7,378 nt of DNA from Phycisphaerae bacterium (GTDB lineage: Bacteria > Planctomycetota > Phycisphaerae > UBA1845 > PWPN01), in the NCBI GenBank assembly GCA_026647385.1, contig JAPKGY010000136.1, positions 1 through 7,378 on the forward strand, in the 5' to 3' direction. The notes below the pieces were generated by a model that did no database searches, was not told the origin of the DNA, and was given only the letters and a program-made list of their open reading frames with translations. Positions 6,153 through 7,378 of this stretch are shown one piece after another; position 1 is the first letter of the stretch; each line of letters opens with the position of its first letter. The position numbers were made by a program, and so were the translations under genes.

Positions 6153-6250
6153 TTGCGGATTTCAAGTTTCGGATTCCAGAGTTCAGCTTTCAAACCTCAG
6201 ATGTCCGATGTCAGCCCTCAAGTCTCAGGTTTCAGACACCAGATAGCAGG
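6153..6250. repeat. Degenerate tandem heptanucleotide repeat (about 14 units of TTTCAGA)
   Basis: Read in steps of seven from 6153, the sequence gives TTGCGGA, TTTCAAG, TTTCGGA, TTCCAGA, GTTCAGC, TTTCAAA, CCTCAGA and so on up to TAGCAGG at 6244-6250. Nearly every unit keeps C at position 4 and A or G at positions 5 and 6. Only one unit matches the consensus exactly, so the array is old or imprecisely copied. It recalls the short tandem heptamer repeats described in cyanobacteria, but this unit is different. Confidence 0.7.
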
Positions 6251-6305
6251 ATGAAGGCCGTCCCGCGGAGGTGCGTCGTTTTTACCTCCCTCGGGCGGCT
6301 TCAGG

Positions 6306-6334
6306 TTGACATTCCTGTGGCGACGGATTAGGTT
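6306..6334 (+). promoter_or_regulatory. Sigma-70-type promoter for the methyltransferase
   Basis: TTGACA (6306-6311) is a perfect -35 element. TAGGTT (6329-6334) follows at 17 bp and keeps T1, A2 and T6 of the -10 consensus. It would give a leader of about 75 nt before the ATG at 6417. Confidence 0.5.
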
Positions 6335-6352
6335 GTACGGGCACACGGATAT

Positions 6353-6364
6353 GGGTGTTCACCC
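6353..6364. promoter_or_regulatory. Inverted repeat just after the methyltransferase promoter
   Basis: GGGTG-TT-CACCC is a perfect 5-bp inverted repeat located about 15 nt after the expected start of transcription. It could be an operator or a small hairpin; it is short enough to be chance. Confidence 0.3.
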
Positions 6365-6416
6365 GGACACGGAGTCCTCGGCTCGCCCTATCGTAGGCTC
6401 GATGTGAGTTGCCCCG

Positions 6417-7133
6417 ATGGTGGCCGAAACCGCCCGTCAGGAAACAGGTTCGCATGTCTGCCCGGCCGAGCAGGCGCGTTTCGAGGATCGTTTCTTCAGC
6501 CGCAAGCAGGCGGAACACTACCGCGATCGCTTCAAGAAGGGGCGTCGGCTGCGGACGGATCATCTGGAAAAAGAGGTCCTCCGTGAGTTGGGCGTGCGCG
6601 TCGGGCATATCGCCGTGGCCTTGGATCTTCCCGGCGGCACCGGACGGTTGTCCGGTACGCTGTTGGAGTTCGCGGACACCGTCATCCTGGCTGATCGATC
6701 GCTGGCGATGCTCTGCGTCGCGAAGGAGGATCTGGCCAATCCGCGGATCAAGTGTCAGTTGGTGGATGCGGATCATATCGGTCTGGCCGATGACAGCGTG
6801 GATCTTGTTTTCTGTCATCGATTTCTGCAGCACATACTGGACGCTCCGCGACGGGTTCGGATTCTCAACGAGCTCGCCCGGATCAGTCGACGTTACGTGA
6901 TCCTGTCTTACTATCCTCCGAGTTTTTTGAGCCGTTGGCGCGCATTCAGGCGGCGACTGCTCGGGCGAGCGGCCCCGGTGGGCAGCCAGCCGTCCGTCGA
7001 GCAGTACTGCGGCGAGATCCGGGCAGCCGGGCTGCGGCAGGTTCATACCGTGACGATGCGACATTTCCCCGTGACCGGCACATTCTACCTCCTCCAGCGC
7101 TTCGACACCGCGGATTCGCCCTGCGGGACCTGA
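6417..7133 (+). CDS. Class I SAM-dependent methyltransferase (Methyltransf_11-like)
   Basis: A 238-aa cytoplasmic protein with a Rossmann-type SAM-binding core. Motif I is ALDLPGGTGRLSG (residues 68-80). The acidic residue ending the second strand lies in VILADRS (Asp93). VDADHIGLADDSVDLVF (116-132) gives the motif II/III region, and HRFLQHI follows as the usual small-molecule methyltransferase helix. ISRRYVILSYYPPSFLSRW (156-174) is the following strand and loop. The N-terminal part (20-60) has FFSRKQAEHYRDRFKKGRR, seen in this group as an alpha-helical cap. The substrate cannot be read from the sequence; a small molecule, lipid or cell-surface precursor is more likely than DNA because no target-recognition domain is present. 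It has no obvious Shine-Dalgarno sequence. It is separated by about 336 nt from the upstream gene and has its own promoter-like element at 6306-6334, so it seems to be an independent unit. The gene that would follow is outside the window. Confidence 0.9.
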   Translation: MVAETARQETGSHVCPAEQARFEDRFFSRKQAEHYRDRFKKGRRLRTDHLEKEVLRELGVRVGHIAVALDLPGGTGRLSGTLLEFADTVILADRSLAMLCVAKEDLANPRIKCQLVDADHIGLADDSVDLVFCHRFLQHILDAPRRVRILNELARISRRYVILSYYPPSFLSRWRAFRRRLLGRAAPVGSQPSVEQYCGEIRAAGLRQVHTVTMRHFPVTGTFYLLQRFDTADSPCGT

Positions 7134-7155
7134 CCGTCTGCTTAAAGGCAAGCCC

Positions 7156-7193
7156 CCTCCGCTGCTCGCGCAGTGCCGCGACCGCTGCGGAGG
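7156..7193 (+). other. Stem-loop after the methyltransferase gene
   Basis: CCTCCGC (7156-7162) pairs with GCGGAGG (7187-7193) around a 24-nt loop. It lacks a U-run. It could contribute to transcript ending or be incidental. Confidence 0.25.
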
Positions 7194-7201
7194 CCGGACC
7201 A

Positions 7202-7255
7202 CTGTCTCATGTGAGACAGGTTCGACACAGGTTTGAGACATAGACACGTCTCAAA
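7202..7255. promoter_or_regulatory. Operator array 3: phased GTCTC/GAGAC half-sites
   Basis: Half-sites GTCTC (7204), GAGAC (7213), GACAC (7224, one mismatch), GAGAC (7235) and GTCTC (7248), at offsets 0, 9, 20, 31 and 44. It contains two perfect inverted repeats: CTGTCTCA-TG-TGAGACAG (7202-7219) and TTTGAGAC-N8-GTCTCAAA (7232-7255). It lies 70 nt after the methyltransferase stop. No gene follows it within the window, so its target presumably lies to the right. Confidence 0.75.
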
Positions 7256-7333
7256 GGGTGTACCAAGGCCGGGGATCGTGCCCGTCTTGATCGTTATCCG
7301 GGATGACGAGGCGCTCGCCCTTTGGGGCGGCCG

Positions 7334-7351
7334 CGCGGGCTGAAGCCCGCG
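7334..7351. repeat. REP-like palindrome CGCGGGCT-GA-AGCCCGCG
   Basis: A perfect 8-bp inverted repeat with a 2-bp centre. The core GCGGGCTGAAGCCCGC is, from general knowledge, a frequent intergenic palindrome in planctomycete and other GC-rich genomes. Only one copy lies in this window, so repetition cannot be shown here. Confidence 0.5.
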
Positions 7352-7378
7352 GCTCGTTATGCACCGCGAATTCATGGA

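Larger units (their letters stand above)
6081..6416. other. Intergenic region between the second lipoprotein and the methyltransferase
   Basis: No convincing gene is visible in this 336-nt stretch. It holds a degenerate heptad repeat (6153-6250), a possible stem GGAGGT/ACCTCC (6267-6289), a sigma-70-type promoter and a short inverted repeat. No terminator with a U-run is evident after the lipoprotein gene. Confidence 0.6.

Noticed and set aside
6153..6250. Heptad repeat as a CRISPR array
   Set aside because: The units are seven bases with no spacers between them, and no cas gene is present.
6282..7247. Long open frame on the minus strand over the methyltransferase
   Set aside because: It is the shadow of the methyltransferase gene, shows no recognisable domain and runs through array 3.
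7142..7375. Minus-strand open frame at the right end
   Set aside because: It crosses both array 3 and the REP-like palindrome and has no recognisable features.

Overview
This GC-rich window reads as a chromosomal segment of a Planctomycetota-like bacterium. The evidence is indirect: a lipoprotein built from OmcB-type DUF11 repeats, tandem sigma-54-activator paralogues, a REP-like GCGGGCT-GA-AGCCCGC palindrome and a degenerate heptanucleotide repeat. The phylum is an inference and no marker gene is present. All convincing genes lie on the + strand: (1) a 5'-partial bacterial enhancer-binding protein (bEBP1), 1-975; (2) a second, diverged bEBP paralogue (bEBP2), about 1378-2394; (3) a 759-aa lipoprotein with two Ig-like and four DUF11/OmcB-type repeats, 2855-5134, followed by a strong intrinsic terminator; (4) a 286-aa lipoprotein with a beta-rich domain and two SPOR-like segments, 5220-6080; (5) a 238-aa class I SAM-dependent methyltransferase, 6417-7133.

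The most interesting signal is the regulatory module in the left half. bEBP1 keeps every catalytic motif of a sigma-54 activator (Walker A and B, GAFTGA, both arginine fingers, sensor II). bEBP2 has lost nearly all of them at the aligned positions: Walker A Lys to Val, Walker B Asp to Glu, GAFTGA to GAFADT, arginine fingers to Ala and Lys, sensor II Arg to Thr. Its Fis-type DNA-binding helix-turn-helix nevertheless remains almost identical to that of bEBP1. This is the pattern of a pseudo-ATPase under selection for DNA binding, which suggests an activator and antagonist (or co-assembly) pair reading the same operators.

The candidate operators are visible. Three arrays with the same geometry lie at 965-1012, 2407-2453 and 7204-7252. 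Each begins with GTCTC-N4-GAGAC, continues with GAGAC half-sites at exact 11-bp steps (offsets 0, 9, 20, 31) and ends with a fifth half-site at offset 42-44. Array 1 lies ahead of bEBP2, array 2 ahead of the OmcB-like lipoprotein, and array 3 near the right edge ahead of an unseen gene. In the first two cases a perfect -24-type TGGCACG follows 133-140 bp after the array start, with a weak -12 element. The proposed circuit, array-bound bEBP1 and bEBP2 controlling bEBP2 itself and an envelope lipoprotein, is an inference from these patterns.

Other regions: the gap 976-1377 holds array 1, a -24-like element and two hairpins. The gap 2395-2854 holds array 2, a -24-like element, a leader hairpin and a palindrome covering the ribosome-binding site. 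The gap 6081-6416 holds a 14-unit degenerate heptad repeat and a sigma-70-type promoter for the methyltransferase. The tail 7134-7378 holds array 3 and a REP-like palindrome. The first ~95 bases look unlike a normal bEBP N-terminus and may mark a disruption or an assembly edge.
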